A stretch of DNA of 34,210 nucleotides from Novosphingobium sp. (GCA_030697365.1 JAUYQH010000149.1:1-34210); one strand, 5' to 3'. Counted from the first letter of the stretch, positions 25,365 through 33,104 are shown. The notes: generated by a model not told the origin, from the letters alone. Numbers and translations: made by a program.

Positions 25365-26519
25365 TCAGGCTTTCGCGATGACAGCCCCCTCGATCACGAC
25401 ACCGCTCATGGCGTATTTCCAGAAGGCCACGAGAAGCTTACGCGCCAGCGCGACGATGGCGACCTTCTTGCCGCGCCCGCCATTACGGCTGACGCGTTCC
25501 TGGAACCATCGCGACAGGGCCGAGTCCGGCTGATAGCGCAGCCATAGCCATGCGGCCTGAACCATCGTCGTGCGCAATCGCGGATTACCGGACTTCGAGA
25601 CGCCCTGCTCGCGATCAATCGAGCCGCTGCGCCACGGCGACGGTGCAAGCCCGGCATAGGCCGCGATCTGGCGCCGGTTATCGAAGTGTCGGAACAGACC
25701 TTCGCTTGCGAGGACGCTGGCGAACTCCGGGCCGATGCCCCTGATGAGGGTAAGCATCGCCTGCGGTGAAGTCTCGCTCGCCGAGGCGCACAAATCGTCA
25801 CGCTCGGCCTCAACGCGCCTGATCTGTTCGGCGAGCAACTCGAGCCGGTCGAGCTCTCGATCGAGCTGCGCTTTGAGGTGCAAGGGCAGCGGCTTACCGT
25901 CGCCCGTTCGCAGTTCCTCCAGGCGCTCACGCCGATCCCGCCGGTTCGGCTCGTAGCCCCTAATGCCGACACTGAAGAGCAAACCCTTGATGCGGTTCGT
26001 GTGCAGCGTGCGTTCGTTGACCAGTACCTTGCGTTCCCGTCCAATCCGGCGACGATCCTCTTCCTCGATTGTTGGCACGCGAACCATCGAGCACACCCTT
26101 GGCTCGCCGCGCATCCATGCCATCAGCGCACGAACCAGCGCCTCGCCATCGATCCTGTCCGTCTTCGCCCGCCGGTGCCGGCGCGATACCGCAATCGAAG
26201 CAGCGTCAACCACATGGCTGGTGATCCACTCTTCCGACACAAGCGCGCGATGAATCCAGAAACCATCGAGCCCCGCTTCCTGAACGGCGATCACCGGGTA
26301 GCGCTGACCCTCGCGGGCTCGTGCCTTGTCTCGCAGTGCCTCCAGACACGCCAGCAATGACGGCATGTCGCCGCCCGGCACCGAGTGACGGGACATTTTC
26401 TCGCTGCCAGGTGACAGCGACGTCACCAGCCATGTTGATTTCGACAGTTCCAGCGAAACGAAAATTGCGCCAAGATCAACCCGGATGGCGGCAGGTTGCG
26501 AGATGGGGGCTGCTGACAT
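25365..26519 (-). CDS. IS110-family transposase (DEDD plus Transposase_20)
   Basis: A 384-residue recombinase. The N-terminal RuvC-like DEDD domain shows E24 (SLELSKSTW), E81 (VQEAGLDGFWIH), D121 and D124 (AKTDRIDGEAL). The first acidic position is Glu where most IS110 enzymes have Asp. A helical segment at about 195-260 is followed by the Transposase_20 domain, with LTLIRGIGPEFASVLASE, RQIAAYAGLAPSPW and the Ser-bearing SKSGNPRLRTTMVQAAW. The ATG at 26519 has AAAGGA seven bases upstream. The reading frame is intact, so the element may be active. It is in the same orientation as the GTA genes. Confidence 0.93.
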   Translation of the reverse strand: MSAAPISQPAAIRVDLGAIFVSLELSKSTWLVTSLSPGSEKMSRHSVPGGDMPSLLACLEALRDKARAREGQRYPVIAVQEAGLDGFWIHRALVSEEWITSHVVDAASIAVSRRHRRAKTDRIDGEALVRALMAWMRGEPRVCSMVRVPTIEEEDRRRIGRERKVLVNERTLHTNRIKGLLFSVGIRGYEPNRRDRRERLEELRTGDGKPLPLHLKAQLDRELDRLELLAEQIRRVEAERDDLCASASETSPQAMLTLIRGIGPEFASVLASEGLFRHFDNRRQIAAYAGLAPSPWRSGSIDREQGVSKSGNPRLRTTMVQAAWLWLRYQPDSALSRWFQERVSRNGGRGKKVAIVALARKLLVAFWKYAMSGVVIEGAVIAKA

Positions 26520-26618
26520 GGCAAATCCTTTCAGAGTGGTTGGTAGCAAACCGACTCTGATCTCCCTCAGGCCGCTGTCCAACTCTCATCATGGGATCTT
26601 GTTGAAAGATCAGATTGT

Positions 26619-27152
26619 TTAGTCGGACGGTCGCTGCTCGTCGCCCTTTCCGGATGTCCCCCCCGGCTCCACTTCATGTTTTCCTTTGAAATAGAAGCGC
26701 ATAATGGGAGTGAGTACCGCCGGGCTTACCAATGCTCCCGCAACCCAATATTGCCCTATCGCCGCGAGGTAGATGCCTCCGCCAAGCGCAACCAGCATTG
26801 AGATGAAGCCCATCCACTGTCCTTGCGAGACAAGGTGGCGCTCATTCTTTATGGTCGTCCGAGCATACTCATGAGAAGCGTCTTGTTCCTTCTCGGCCAT
26901 TCGCAGGATGCGCTCGGGTGCATCGGGGACGACGTCGCCATAGGCTCGAAAGGTCTCGACTGACGGAAGCGGCCCAGAATGAAACTGCCGATGGTGAGCA
27001 GCGACAAGAAAGGCATCGTCTTCGTCCCGCTCGCCCGCGGCCGGCTCAACCACAACGGGGACAAACTCCCCACTTTCATCTCTGGTATAGAGTTGAATGG
27101 GGAGTCGGTCGTCAATCCCGTTTGACTGCTCCTCGCTTGAATCCGGCACCAA
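26619..27152 (-). CDS. DUF2335 predicted membrane protein
   Basis: A 177-residue protein. Residues 1-50 are acidic and hydrophilic. The DUF2335 core follows at about 57-100 (HSGPLPSVETFRAYGDVVPDAPERILRMAEKEQ), then two hydrophobic segments (about 114-132 and 136-150) and a charged tail. The family is found in genomic islands and near phage genes and has no established function. The start is TTG at 27152, preceded by GGAGGG; GTG at 27149 is the alternative. It overlaps the upstream 113-aa gene by 41 nt in another frame. Codon use and base composition are visibly less GC-rich than the GTA genes, suggesting separate acquisition. Confidence 0.85.
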   Translation of the reverse strand: MVPDSSEEQSNGIDDRLPIQLYTRDESGEFVPVVVEPAAGERDEDDAFLVAAHHRQFHSGPLPSVETFRAYGDVVPDAPERILRMAEKEQDASHEYARTTIKNERHLVSQGQWMGFISMLVALGGGIYLAAIGQYWVAGALVSPAVLTPIMRFYFKGKHEVEPGGTSGKGDEQRPSD

Positions 27153-27453
27153 TCTGTCCCTCCGGCGAACGCATTACCCAAGCCATCCGTCTTCCCACAA
27201 GTTCAAAATACCCTCCTGGGGAAAGTGGAGTCGGGGCGTGGGTGCAAATTACATATTGTGTGCCCGCTGAAGGATCGGTGAAGGAGTCGAGAAAGTTAAG
27301 GAAGCCCTTAGTCCGCAAGCGCAGACCATCAATCTCGTCGTCATCCGAAAGTTTGTTGCATCGAAAGGAGACCAGGCAGGGGTCGTGAGACGACTTCTTC
27401 CATACGCCAAGCCGGTCATCACGCCGACGATCAATAGTTGCAACAGCGTTCAT
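27112..27453 (-). CDS. Unrecognised 113-residue protein upstream of the DUF2335 gene
   Basis: The sequence starts MNAVATIDRRRDDRLGVWKK and has no motif I recognise. It contains CLVSFRCNKLSDDDEIDGL, a short FLNFLDSF stretch, and a basic C-terminus. The ATG at 27453 has GGAG six bases upstream; an in-frame GTG at 27480 would add nine residues. Its 3' end overlaps the DUF2335 start by 41 nt, which suggests co-translation as a cassette. Base composition matches the DUF2335 gene rather than the GTA. It may be a partner of DUF2335, which is unproven. Confidence 0.55.
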   Translation of the reverse strand: MNAVATIDRRRDDRLGVWKKSSHDPCLVSFRCNKLSDDDEIDGLRLRTKGFLNFLDSFTDPSAGTQYVICTHAPTPLSPGGYFELVGRRMAWVMRSPEGQIGAGFKRGAVKRD

Positions 27454-27646
27454 CTCGTACTCCGCGCGTAGGCGCTCCACCCTAACAAATCGTTAGGCTT
27501 CAGGTTCCGCATGACGAGTGATACGCTCTGCTTGCGACCGGATACGAACGTCCACTCGCGCCCCCTTTTTAGCATTGCTGCATGCGTACACACTCAGGAT
27601 CGGTGCTGGCAAGATAAGAATTTACTCCCGCCTCAGGGGAAAAAAT
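27454..27646. other. Junction between large terminase and the inserted cassette
   Basis: A 193-bp non-coding stretch of lower GC than its surroundings. It holds a 6-bp inverted repeat CCTAAC/GTTAGG (27481-27486 and 27492-27497). A 9-bp direct repeat AATTTACTC occurs at 27619-27627 and 27644-27652, the second copy covering the terminase stop codon. No clear terminator follows the terminase gene. A promoter for the cassette could lie here, but none is convincing. Confidence 0.4.
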
Positions 27647-28978
27647 TTACTCAGCCCAAACCCGCGGCTCTCCGCGCACGCCCAGCATCAGTTCGGTCAG
27701 CGCCCAGACCAGCGCATCGGCCCGATCGGGAGACCTGCCTGGGCCCCGATACTCTCCGCCGGTCATCAGCCCGCAGAGCTGGTCCTCCAGCGCCGGGAAC
27801 AGCCCGGCGTGGCGCACCCGCCCCGATTCGTACAAGGCGGCGACCGGTTCGGCGCGCGCGACTTTGCCGCGGCTGGCGTGGACCAGCCGCAGGGGGAGCG
27901 CGACCGATGCCGCGCGCAGCACCGCCTCGACCATCGCACCGCCCTGGTTGGCCTCGGCGACCACGCGGTCGGCGTTCCAAGCCTGCGCGGTGGCGGCGAC
28001 GGCGCGGGCCCAGCGTTCGGGCGTGGCCTTTTCGACGCTGGCGTCGGCCAACACCCGGCCGATGCCGTCCTCGCCCAGCGCGGCGACGACGATCCCGCAG
28101 GCGTCGCCTTCGGCGCTGGCCGGGGGATCGACAGCGACCACCACGCGGCGCGGGGGATCGCTCGCGGCGGCTTCGCGGCAGCGTTCGAGCAGCGAGCGGC
28201 TCCACAGGGCCCCGACGATGTCCTCGATCAGCTCGCCGTCGAGTTCCTGGCGCGCGAGAAGCGACTTGCCGAACTCGCGGCGAACCGAACGGATGAAGCC
28301 CGGCGGGAGGTTTGCCTTGTTTGCGTAAGTCGCGCCGTGCGTAACCGTTGCCTCATCACTGGCGATAATCCGCATGATCAACGGCACCGCGCGAGGGGTT
28401 GTGGTGGCCACTACCTGTGGTTGTCGACCCAATCGCAGTCCGAGAAGGAGGTTATCCCAGGCTTGCTCAGCCCTTGCCCCAGCTGGATCCCACTTGGCGA
28501 TCTCGTCGCACCAGGCATGGCTGTGTTGTGGACCGCGCAAACTTTCCGGCTCGCCGGCAGAAAACAGTGTGGCTTGCGCCCCTGTGCTCCAGGTCAGCAA
28601 ACGCCGCGACGGTTCATATAGTGGGCGTCGGCCCCGGGGAGAAATTCCCAGCAGCCCGCTGCGGCCCTCGACCATGACCCGCCGGGCTTCACCCAGCGAC
28701 GCGGCGATCAGGGCGATCCGTGCTTCGGGATTCCTGGCTATCTCGCGAACCCATTCCGCTCCGGCGCGAGTCTTTCCATAGCCCCTGCCCGCCATGATCA
28801 GCCAGGCGTGCCACTCGCCCTCGGGCGCGACCTGGCCTTCGTGCGCCCAGACCTGCCAATGTGTGCGCAGTTCTTTGCGCTGCTGTTCGCTCATCCCGTT
28901 CAACACTTTTCGGCGAGCCGCCGGGGACAGCGCAAGAAGTTGATCGCGCCGGATCAGCGCCAGTTCACTCCGGCGCAT
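27647..28978 (-). CDS. Large terminase, GTA TerL (gp2-like)
   Basis: A 443-residue DNA-packaging motor. The ATPase domain has Walker A GRGYGKT (64-70), Walker B HAWCDEIAKW (155-164, acidic pair D158-E159) and the coupling motif VVATTTPR. The nuclease domain starts with VVVAVDPPASAEGDACGI, and later acidic motifs include DALVWALTELM near the C-terminus. The frame and key residues are intact. The start at 28978 is preferred to 28984 because GAGG lies six bases before it. It overlaps the small-terminase-like gene by 14 nt. Its natural downstream neighbour, portal, is now 2.6 kb away. Confidence 0.94.
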   Translation of the reverse strand: MRRSELALIRRDQLLALSPAARRKVLNGMSEQQRKELRTHWQVWAHEGQVAPEGEWHAWLIMAGRGYGKTRAGAEWVREIARNPEARIALIAASLGEARRVMVEGRSGLLGISPRGRRPLYEPSRRLLTWSTGAQATLFSAGEPESLRGPQHSHAWCDEIAKWDPAGARAEQAWDNLLLGLRLGRQPQVVATTTPRAVPLIMRIIASDEATVTHGATYANKANLPPGFIRSVRREFGKSLLARQELDGELIEDIVGALWSRSLLERCREAAASDPPRRVVVAVDPPASAEGDACGIVVAALGEDGIGRVLADASVEKATPERWARAVAATAQAWNADRVVAEANQGGAMVEAVLRAASVALPLRLVHASRGKVARAEPVAALYESGRVRHAGLFPALEDQLCGLMTGGEYRGPGRSPDRADALVWALTELMLGVRGEPRVWAE

Positions 28979-29450
28979 CGTCATCCTCGGTGTCCTCGGC
29001 AAGCAGCGCGGTGTTGGCCGCCGAGCGCTCGCGCATCTCGTCGAGCATGCGATCGATCGAATCGAGCACCTCCTGCTCGTCTTCGTCGTCGCGGAGCGCG
29101 CGTTCGGCCGCGATTGCCTTGCTGTGTGCGGCGAGAACCCGCAGCGCATTGCCGACGTCGAACTTTCGCTCAGACGGGTTCTCGCCGCGCAAATGGCACA
29201 GCGTTTCCATTTCCAAGTGTTCGTAACCCTTGAACAGCGCCTGCCGCCACTTCCGCGCGAATACCGGGTCTATCCGGCGCAATTTGTAGACATAGCCGGC
29301 GGTTATGTTCGCGGCGTCCGCAGAGACGGCGACGTTCGAGCATTCGGCCAGCGCCGATAGGAACCGCGGTTCCCATTTGCTGCGGGGTGGCGTCCCGCTG
29401 CGGCGCAAGAGCGCAGGCGCCGCCGGGGCGGACATTGCTTTTGGTGTCAT
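28965..29450 (-). CDS. Small-terminase-like protein (gp1 position)
   Basis: A 161-residue protein upstream of TerL. Residues 28-70 (WEPRFLSALAECSNVAVSADAANITAGYVYKLRRIDPVFARKWRQAL) look like a helix-turn-helix used by small terminases. A helical region (about 75-140) and a very acidic tail (EDTEDDDAPE) follow. RcGTA gp1 occupies this place and acts as small terminase. The start used is ATG 29450; 29435 is a possible alternative. It is the first gene of the GTA operon. Confidence 0.75.
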   Translation of the reverse strand: MTPKAMSAPAAPALLRRSGTPPRSKWEPRFLSALAECSNVAVSADAANITAGYVYKLRRIDPVFARKWRQALFKGYEHLEMETLCHLRGENPSERKFDVGNALRVLAAHSKAIAAERALRDDEDEQEVLDSIDRMLDEMRERSAANTALLAEDTEDDDAPE

Positions 29451-29611
29451 CGGCGGGGTCCATCACGAGAAAGCGGCGGCCGGTGCGAATCGGTCCATCG
29501 CGATGTTCCGGTTATGTGCCAAATCAGCGTGACGATGTCAAGATAAAATCACCAATTCGGTTATAAACTTCCGCTGGCCTTGCACCGCGCGCTCGCCTAG
29601 ACGCCCGCGCC
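29451..29611. promoter_or_regulatory. Divergent region with probable GTA operon promoter
   Basis: On the minus strand a perfect TTGACA (29541-29536) is followed 19 bp later by CATAAC (29516-29511), a weak -10, giving a leader of about 55 nt before the first GTA gene. No TTAA-N7-TTAA CtrA site is visible here. The rightward gene starts at 29612 without an obvious Shine-Dalgarno. Spacing of 19 bp is suboptimal, so the promoter may need an activator. Confidence 0.4.
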
Positions 29612-30247
29612 ATGCTCCGCCGCCTCTACGACTGGACGATGCAGAAGGCCGCGCACCCGCACGCAGTGGGCTGGCTGGCGCTGTTCGCGTTCGTCGAGGC
29701 CAGCTTCTTTCCGATCCCGCCGCACCCGCTGCTCGGGCTGATGTGCCTGGCGGCGCCGCGCCGCGCGATCTGGTTCGCGTTCGTCGCGACAATCGCTTCG
29801 GTCGCCGGCGGCCTGCTCGGCTATGCGATCGGCTGGGGCCTGTACGACACGGTCGGCACGCAGCTGCTCGCGGCGCTGGGGATGACCGAGAGCTTCCCCG
29901 TCGCCGCCTGCTATCTGCGCGAATACGGCGCCGAGATCATCATGATCAAGGGCGCGACCCCGATCCCGTTCAAGCTGCTGACGATCACCGCCGGGTTCAT
30001 CGCGATGCCGCTGATCCCGTTCATCCTCGCCAGCATCGTCAGCCGGGCGATCAGCTTCATGATCGTCGGCGTATTGTTCCGCCTGTTCGGCGCGCCGATC
30101 AAGGCGTTCATCGACAAGTACCTCGGTCTCGTGACGATCGGCTTCGTGGTGCTGGTAGTCGGCGGGTTCCTGGCGCTGACAATGCTCGGCGGCGGAGACG
30201 AAAAGGCGCAGAGCAAGTGCGAGGCGGCGGCTGCCATTCAGGCGTGA
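29612..30247 (+). CDS. YqaA/DedA-like membrane protein (VTT domain)
   Basis: A 211-residue inner membrane protein. A re-entrant-like segment with FVEASFFPIPPHPLLGLM (about 27-44) is followed by a glycine-rich helix (ASVAGGLLGYAIGW). The conserved motif KGATPIPFKLLTITAGF (about 113-129) and further membrane helices come after. DedA/VTT proteins are implicated in lipid flipping and envelope homeostasis; YqaA-type proteins lack a specific assigned substrate. It diverges from the GTA operon and is not part of it. Its stop lies 13 nt from the convergent ung stop. Confidence 0.9.
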   Translation: MLRRLYDWTMQKAAHPHAVGWLALFAFVEASFFPIPPHPLLGLMCLAAPRRAIWFAFVATIASVAGGLLGYAIGWGLYDTVGTQLLAALGMTESFPVAACYLREYGAEIIMIKGATPIPFKLLTITAGFIAMPLIPFILASIVSRAISFMIVGVLFRLFGAPIKAFIDKYLGLVTIGFVVLVVGGFLALTMLGGGDEKAQSKCEAAAAIQA

Positions 30248-30259
30248 CCTGGCCGCAGC

Positions 30260-30946
30260 CTAAACCCGCCAGTCGATCGCCCCACGCCCGTTCGCCTCGA
30301 GAAACGCATTGGCGCTGCTGAACGGCTTCGAGCCGAAAAACCCGGCATAAGCCGAAAGCGGGCTGGGGTGCGGGCTACGCAGCACGAGGTGCGGCGAATC
30401 CTGCCCGAGTCCGGCGACCCGCGCCGCTTTCTTCTGGGCGTGGCTGCCCCATAGCAGGAACACGCTCGGCTCTTCGCTCGCGGCGACAGCGGCGACTGCG
30501 GCGTCGGTGAATTCCTCCCACCCGCGCTGCTGGTGCGACCCGGCCTGCCCCGCCGCGACCGTCAGCGCGTTGTTGAGCAGCAGCACGCCTTGCTCGGTCC
30601 AGCGCGACAGGTCTCCATGCGCCGCGGGCGCGATGCCGAGGTCGCTTTCCAGCTCCTTGTAGATGTTGCGCAGCGACGGAGGGATCGCCACCCCCTTAGG
30701 CACCGAGAACGCCAGCCCGTGCGCCTGGCCGGGGCCGTGGTAGGGGTCCTGGCCGAGGATCACCACTTTCACCGCATCGAGCGGCGTTTGTTCGAGCGCG
30801 GCGAGGCGGACCCCGCGCGGCGGGTAGATCGTCTTGCCCGCCGCTTCCTCGGCGCTGAGGAACCCGCCCAGCGCGCGCGACCGCGGCGTCGCCAGCACCG
30901 GCTCGAGCGCCGCGCGCCAGCTTTCGGGGAGGGAGGAATTAGCCAT
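30260..30946 (-). CDS. ung: Uracil-DNA glycosylase, family 1
   Basis: A 228-residue base-excision repair enzyme removing uracil from DNA. The catalytic water-activating motif GQDPYHG is at 65-71 (D67), LLLNNALTV near 120-128 provides the uracil-binding Asn, and HPSPLSAY near 193-200 is the minor groove/DNA-intercalation loop. The ATG at 30946 matches the usual N-terminus; the 18-codon upstream extension would be encoded by the inverted-repeat element and is rejected. It is convergent with the YqaA-like gene. Confidence 0.97.
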   Translation of the reverse strand: MANSSLPESWRAALEPVLATPRSRALGGFLSAEEAAGKTIYPPRGVRLAALEQTPLDAVKVVILGQDPYHGPGQAHGLAFSVPKGVAIPPSLRNIYKELESDLGIAPAAHGDLSRWTEQGVLLLNNALTVAAGQAGSHQQRGWEEFTDAAVAAVAASEEPSVFLLWGSHAQKKAARVAGLGQDSPHLVLRSPHPSPLSAYAGFFGSKPFSSANAFLEANGRGAIDWRV

Positions 30947-30959
30947 CCACAAAATCTCT

Positions 30960-31059
30960 CGTCGCCCTTGCGAAGGCAGGGGCCCAGATAAGCCTTCCAC
31001 TTGCGAGGTGCTCGCTTTGAGGCACCGTCATCTAGGCCCCTGCCTCCGCAGGGGCGACG
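30960..31059. repeat. 100-bp inverted-repeat element between ung and the RNase D-like gene
   Basis: Two 25-bp arms (30960-30984 and 31035-31059) are inverted complements with two mismatches, enclosing 50 bp. Each arm is itself partly palindromic (CCTGCCTYCGCARGG). This is the shape of dispersed palindromic repeats or non-autonomous MITE-like elements in sphingomonads. It occupies most of the gap between the divergent genes, so it may carry or disturb their promoters. Confidence 0.75.
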
Positions 31060-31142
31060 GTAAAGACGGCTTGGTCCACAGTATTCTCCACCCGGCGCGA
31101 CCGCTTTGCCTTTCCCCCGCATTCGGCCTATGCGCCGCAGCA

Positions 31143-31760
31143 ATGGCCGTTCACCTACACGAAGAAGACCTGCCCGCGGGCGTGCTCGCCCCCGGCCCGG
31201 TCGCCGTCGACACCGAAACGCTGGGGCTGATCACCGCCCGCGACCGGCTGTGCCTGGTCCAGATCGCCGACGGGCGCGGCGACGAGCACCTCGTCCGCTT
31301 CGCCGCGCAGAGCAACTACGCCGCGCCCAACTTGCGAAGCGTTCTAGGCGATCCGGCACGGCCCAAGCTGTTCCACTTCGCGCGGTTCGATCTGGCCGCG
31401 ATCCACCATTACCTCGGCGTGATGGCGACCCCGGTGTTCTGCACCAAGATCGCCAGCAAGCTGACCCGGACCTACACCGATCGCCACGGCCTCAAGGAAA
31501 TCGTCCGCGAACTGCTCGGCAAGGAAATCTCCAAGCAGCAGCAGTCGAGCGACTGGGGCGCCGATGCGCTTAGCGACGCGCAGCAGGAATACGCGGCCTC
31601 TGACGTGCGCTATCTCCACGCGATGCACGAAATTTTCGTCCGCCGGCTCGAACGCGAAGGCCGCACCGCGCTCGCCCAGGCGAGTTTCGATTACCTGCCG
31701 ACCCGCGCGCTGCTCGATCTGGCCGGGTGGGCCGATCGCGACATCTTCAGCCACGAGTAA
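31143..31760 (+). CDS. RNase D-like 3'-5' exonuclease (DEDDy)
   Basis: A 205-residue exonuclease consisting of the DEDDy domain only. Exo I is VDTETLGL (D23, E25), Exo II FHFARFDLAAI (D83), and Exo III YAASDVRYL (Y150, D154). The C-terminal HRDC domains of full-length RNase D (about 370 residues) are absent, as in a family of short RNase D-like proteins common in alphaproteobacteria. It likely trims RNA 3' ends. It lies 27 nt before lptC, so one operon is likely. The ATG at 31143 is chosen for the family start; the upstream frame runs into the repeat element. Confidence 0.92.
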   Translation: MAVHLHEEDLPAGVLAPGPVAVDTETLGLITARDRLCLVQIADGRGDEHLVRFAAQSNYAAPNLRSVLGDPARPKLFHFARFDLAAIHHYLGVMATPVFCTKIASKLTRTYTDRHGLKEIVRELLGKEISKQQQSSDWGADALSDAQQEYAASDVRYLHAMHEIFVRRLEREGRTALAQASFDYLPTRALLDLAGWADRDIFSHE

Positions 31761-31787
31761 GGCCGCTTCGGCGAAGGCATCGGGTTC

Positions 31788-32432
31788 ATGACCGTCCAGG
31801 CCGACCAGATCCGCACCAGGCGCCGCCGCTTCGCCTTTCCCGGCGGAACGCACGACCGGCTGGTCCGCACATTGGCGGTGGCGTTGCCCGCGGGCATCGG
31901 GGTGCTCGCCGCGATCATGGTGTTCAGCCCGCTGAGCCCGCGCGGGGAGGTCAGCTTCCTCCTCGATCGCAACAAGGTGGAGGTCGTCGAAGACCGGCTG
32001 CGGGTAGCTCGCGCGATGTACCGCGGGTCGGACGACCGCGGGCGTCCGTTCTCGATCACCGCCGGGTCGGCGGTCCAGCGCACCGCAGAAAACCCGGTGG
32101 TGATAATGCGCGAACTCGTCGCGCGCATTCTCCTTCAACAGGGACCGGCGGTGCTGTCCGCCAACTCGGGCGCCTATGACATCGACGCGCAGCAGATGCG
32201 CATTTTCGGCCCGGTGATGTTCGCCACCGCCGACGGCTACCGGATGACCGCCAACGATGTCGACATCGATGTCGAGGACAAACGCATGGTCAGCCGGGGC
32301 CGGGTCTCGGGCGAAGTGCCCGCGGGCACGTTCAGCGCCGACCGGATCGTCAGCGATCTCGATGCACGGACCGTCACGCTCGATGGCAACGCCCGCCTGC
32401 GTATGACCCCGGGCCGGATGCGGATGCCATGA
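31788..32432 (+). CDS. lptC: LPS export protein LptC
   Basis: A 214-residue bitopic inner membrane protein. A basic N-terminus (RTRRRR) and one membrane helix at about 27-46 (TLAVALPAGIGVLAAIMVFS) precede a beta-jellyroll periplasmic domain with repeated GPVMFATADGYRMTANDVDID-type strands. It passes lipopolysaccharide from the LptBFG transporter to LptA. The stop overlaps lptA by 4 nt (ATGA). Since sphingomonads often have glycosphingolipids instead of LPS, presence of lptC/lptA suggests the same machinery is used for the outer-leaflet lipid (inference). Confidence 0.9.
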   Translation: MTVQADQIRTRRRRFAFPGGTHDRLVRTLAVALPAGIGVLAAIMVFSPLSPRGEVSFLLDRNKVEVVEDRLRVARAMYRGSDDRGRPFSITAGSAVQRTAENPVVIMRELVARILLQQGPAVLSANSGAYDIDAQQMRIFGPVMFATADGYRMTANDVDIDVEDKRMVSRGRVSGEVPAGTFSADRIVSDLDARTVTLDGNARLRMTPGRMRMP

Positions 32433-33043
32433 AGCGACACTCTTTCGCCATCGCGCAGAACCGCTTAAGGCTCCGCGCAATGCTTCCCCTCCGCACGCTC
32501 ACCATCCGCTCGCTCGTTGCCGGTTTCGCCGGTGGTGCGGCGATGCTCGCAGGGGCCGGCTGGGTCGCGCAGGCGCAGAACATCTCGGGCTTCAACAGCA
32601 ATCAGCCGGTCAATTATGCGGCCGACCGGATCGAACTGCAGGACCGCCAGAACCGGGTGGTGTTGTCGGGCAACGTGGACATCCGCCAGGGCGACCTTCA
32701 GCTCAACGCCGCGCGGACGACCGTCGCCTATACCGACACCGGCAGCCTCGCCATTCAGCGGATCGACGCGACCGGCGGGGTGCGCGTCGACCGCGGCACC
32801 GAAAGCGCGCGCGGCGATGTCGCGATCTACGATTTCAACCGCCGGATCATCACCATGATCGGCAACGTCGGCCTGCGCCGCGGCAGCGACACGCTTAACG
32901 GCGGGCGGCTGGTGATCGATCTGAACAGCGGGGTATCGAGCGTCGATGGCCGCGCGGGCGGTTCGTCTTCGGCGCTGGGTACGACCACCTCGGGCCGCGG
33001 CGGTCGGGTCAGCGGCAGCTTCTCCGTCCCGAAGAAGAACTAG
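32429..33043 (+). CDS. lptA: LPS transport periplasmic protein LptA
   Basis: A 204-residue OstA-like protein. An N-terminal signal-like segment (about 22-49, ending VAQAQN) is preceded by an extra basic stretch, so the ATG at 32480 is an alternative start. The beta-jellyroll follows: NYAADRIELQDRQNRVVLSGNVDIRQGDLQLNA, then VRVDRGTESARGDVAIYDFNRRIITMIGNV. A Gly/Ser-rich tail closes the protein. LptA forms the periplasmic bridge carrying LPS to LptD. It is coupled to lptC by a 4-nt overlap. Confidence 0.92.
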   Translation: MKRHSFAIAQNRLRLRAMLPLRTLTIRSLVAGFAGGAAMLAGAGWVAQAQNISGFNSNQPVNYAADRIELQDRQNRVVLSGNVDIRQGDLQLNAARTTVAYTDTGSLAIQRIDATGGVRVDRGTESARGDVAIYDFNRRIITMIGNVGLRRGSDTLNGGRLVIDLNSGVSSVDGRAGGSSSALGTTTSGRGGRVSGSFSVPKKN

Positions 33044-33104
33044 GCCCCGTTTCCGGACCTGACCTACTGCGCGTCCTGAGCGCCGGGTCCAGCGCTGCGT
33101 CATA

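Larger units (their letters stand above)
25066..26595 (-). mobile_element. IS110-superfamily (IS1111-group-like) insertion sequence, about 1.53 kb
   Basis: The ends are placed by a bipartite inverted repeat. The left part is CATGATGAG (25068-25076), a 4-nt spacer, then TGGTCAACGG (25081-25090). The right part, reverse-complemented, is CATGATGAG (26585-26593), a 3-nt spacer, then TGGACAGCGG (26572-26581). That gives 9/9 plus 8/10 matches. IS1111-group elements have such subterminal repeats, so the true ends may be a few bases further out. The transposase leaves only about 75 nt at its 5' side but about 300 nt at its 3' side. Confidence 0.8.
12838..29450 (-). mobile_element. Gene transfer agent structural cluster (RcGTA-like), carrying an insertion
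   Basis: Eighteen contiguous phage-type genes on one strand follow the order of the R. capsulatus GTA cluster, from small terminase to host-specificity protein, plus a DUF2793 protein. No integrase, repressor, replication gene or lysis gene is present within the cluster, and it sits among housekeeping genes. Both facts favour a domesticated GTA over a prophage. Most genes overlap by 4 nt or are separated by a few bases. A 2.6-kb insert splits large terminase from portal. Only phage-related DNA in RcGTA order is seen; particle production is not demonstrated. Confidence 0.9.

Noticed and set aside
27481..27498. attC-like core (CCTAAC ... GTTAGGC) suggesting an integron cassette site
   Set aside because: The two cores are only 5 nt apart with no stem or extrahelical bases between them, the R core does not fit the consensus, and no integrase is present.
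12838..29450. Intact prophage rather than GTA
   Set aside because: No integrase, repressor, replication or lysis genes, no attachment repeats seen, and gene order matches RcGTA; flanks are housekeeping genes.
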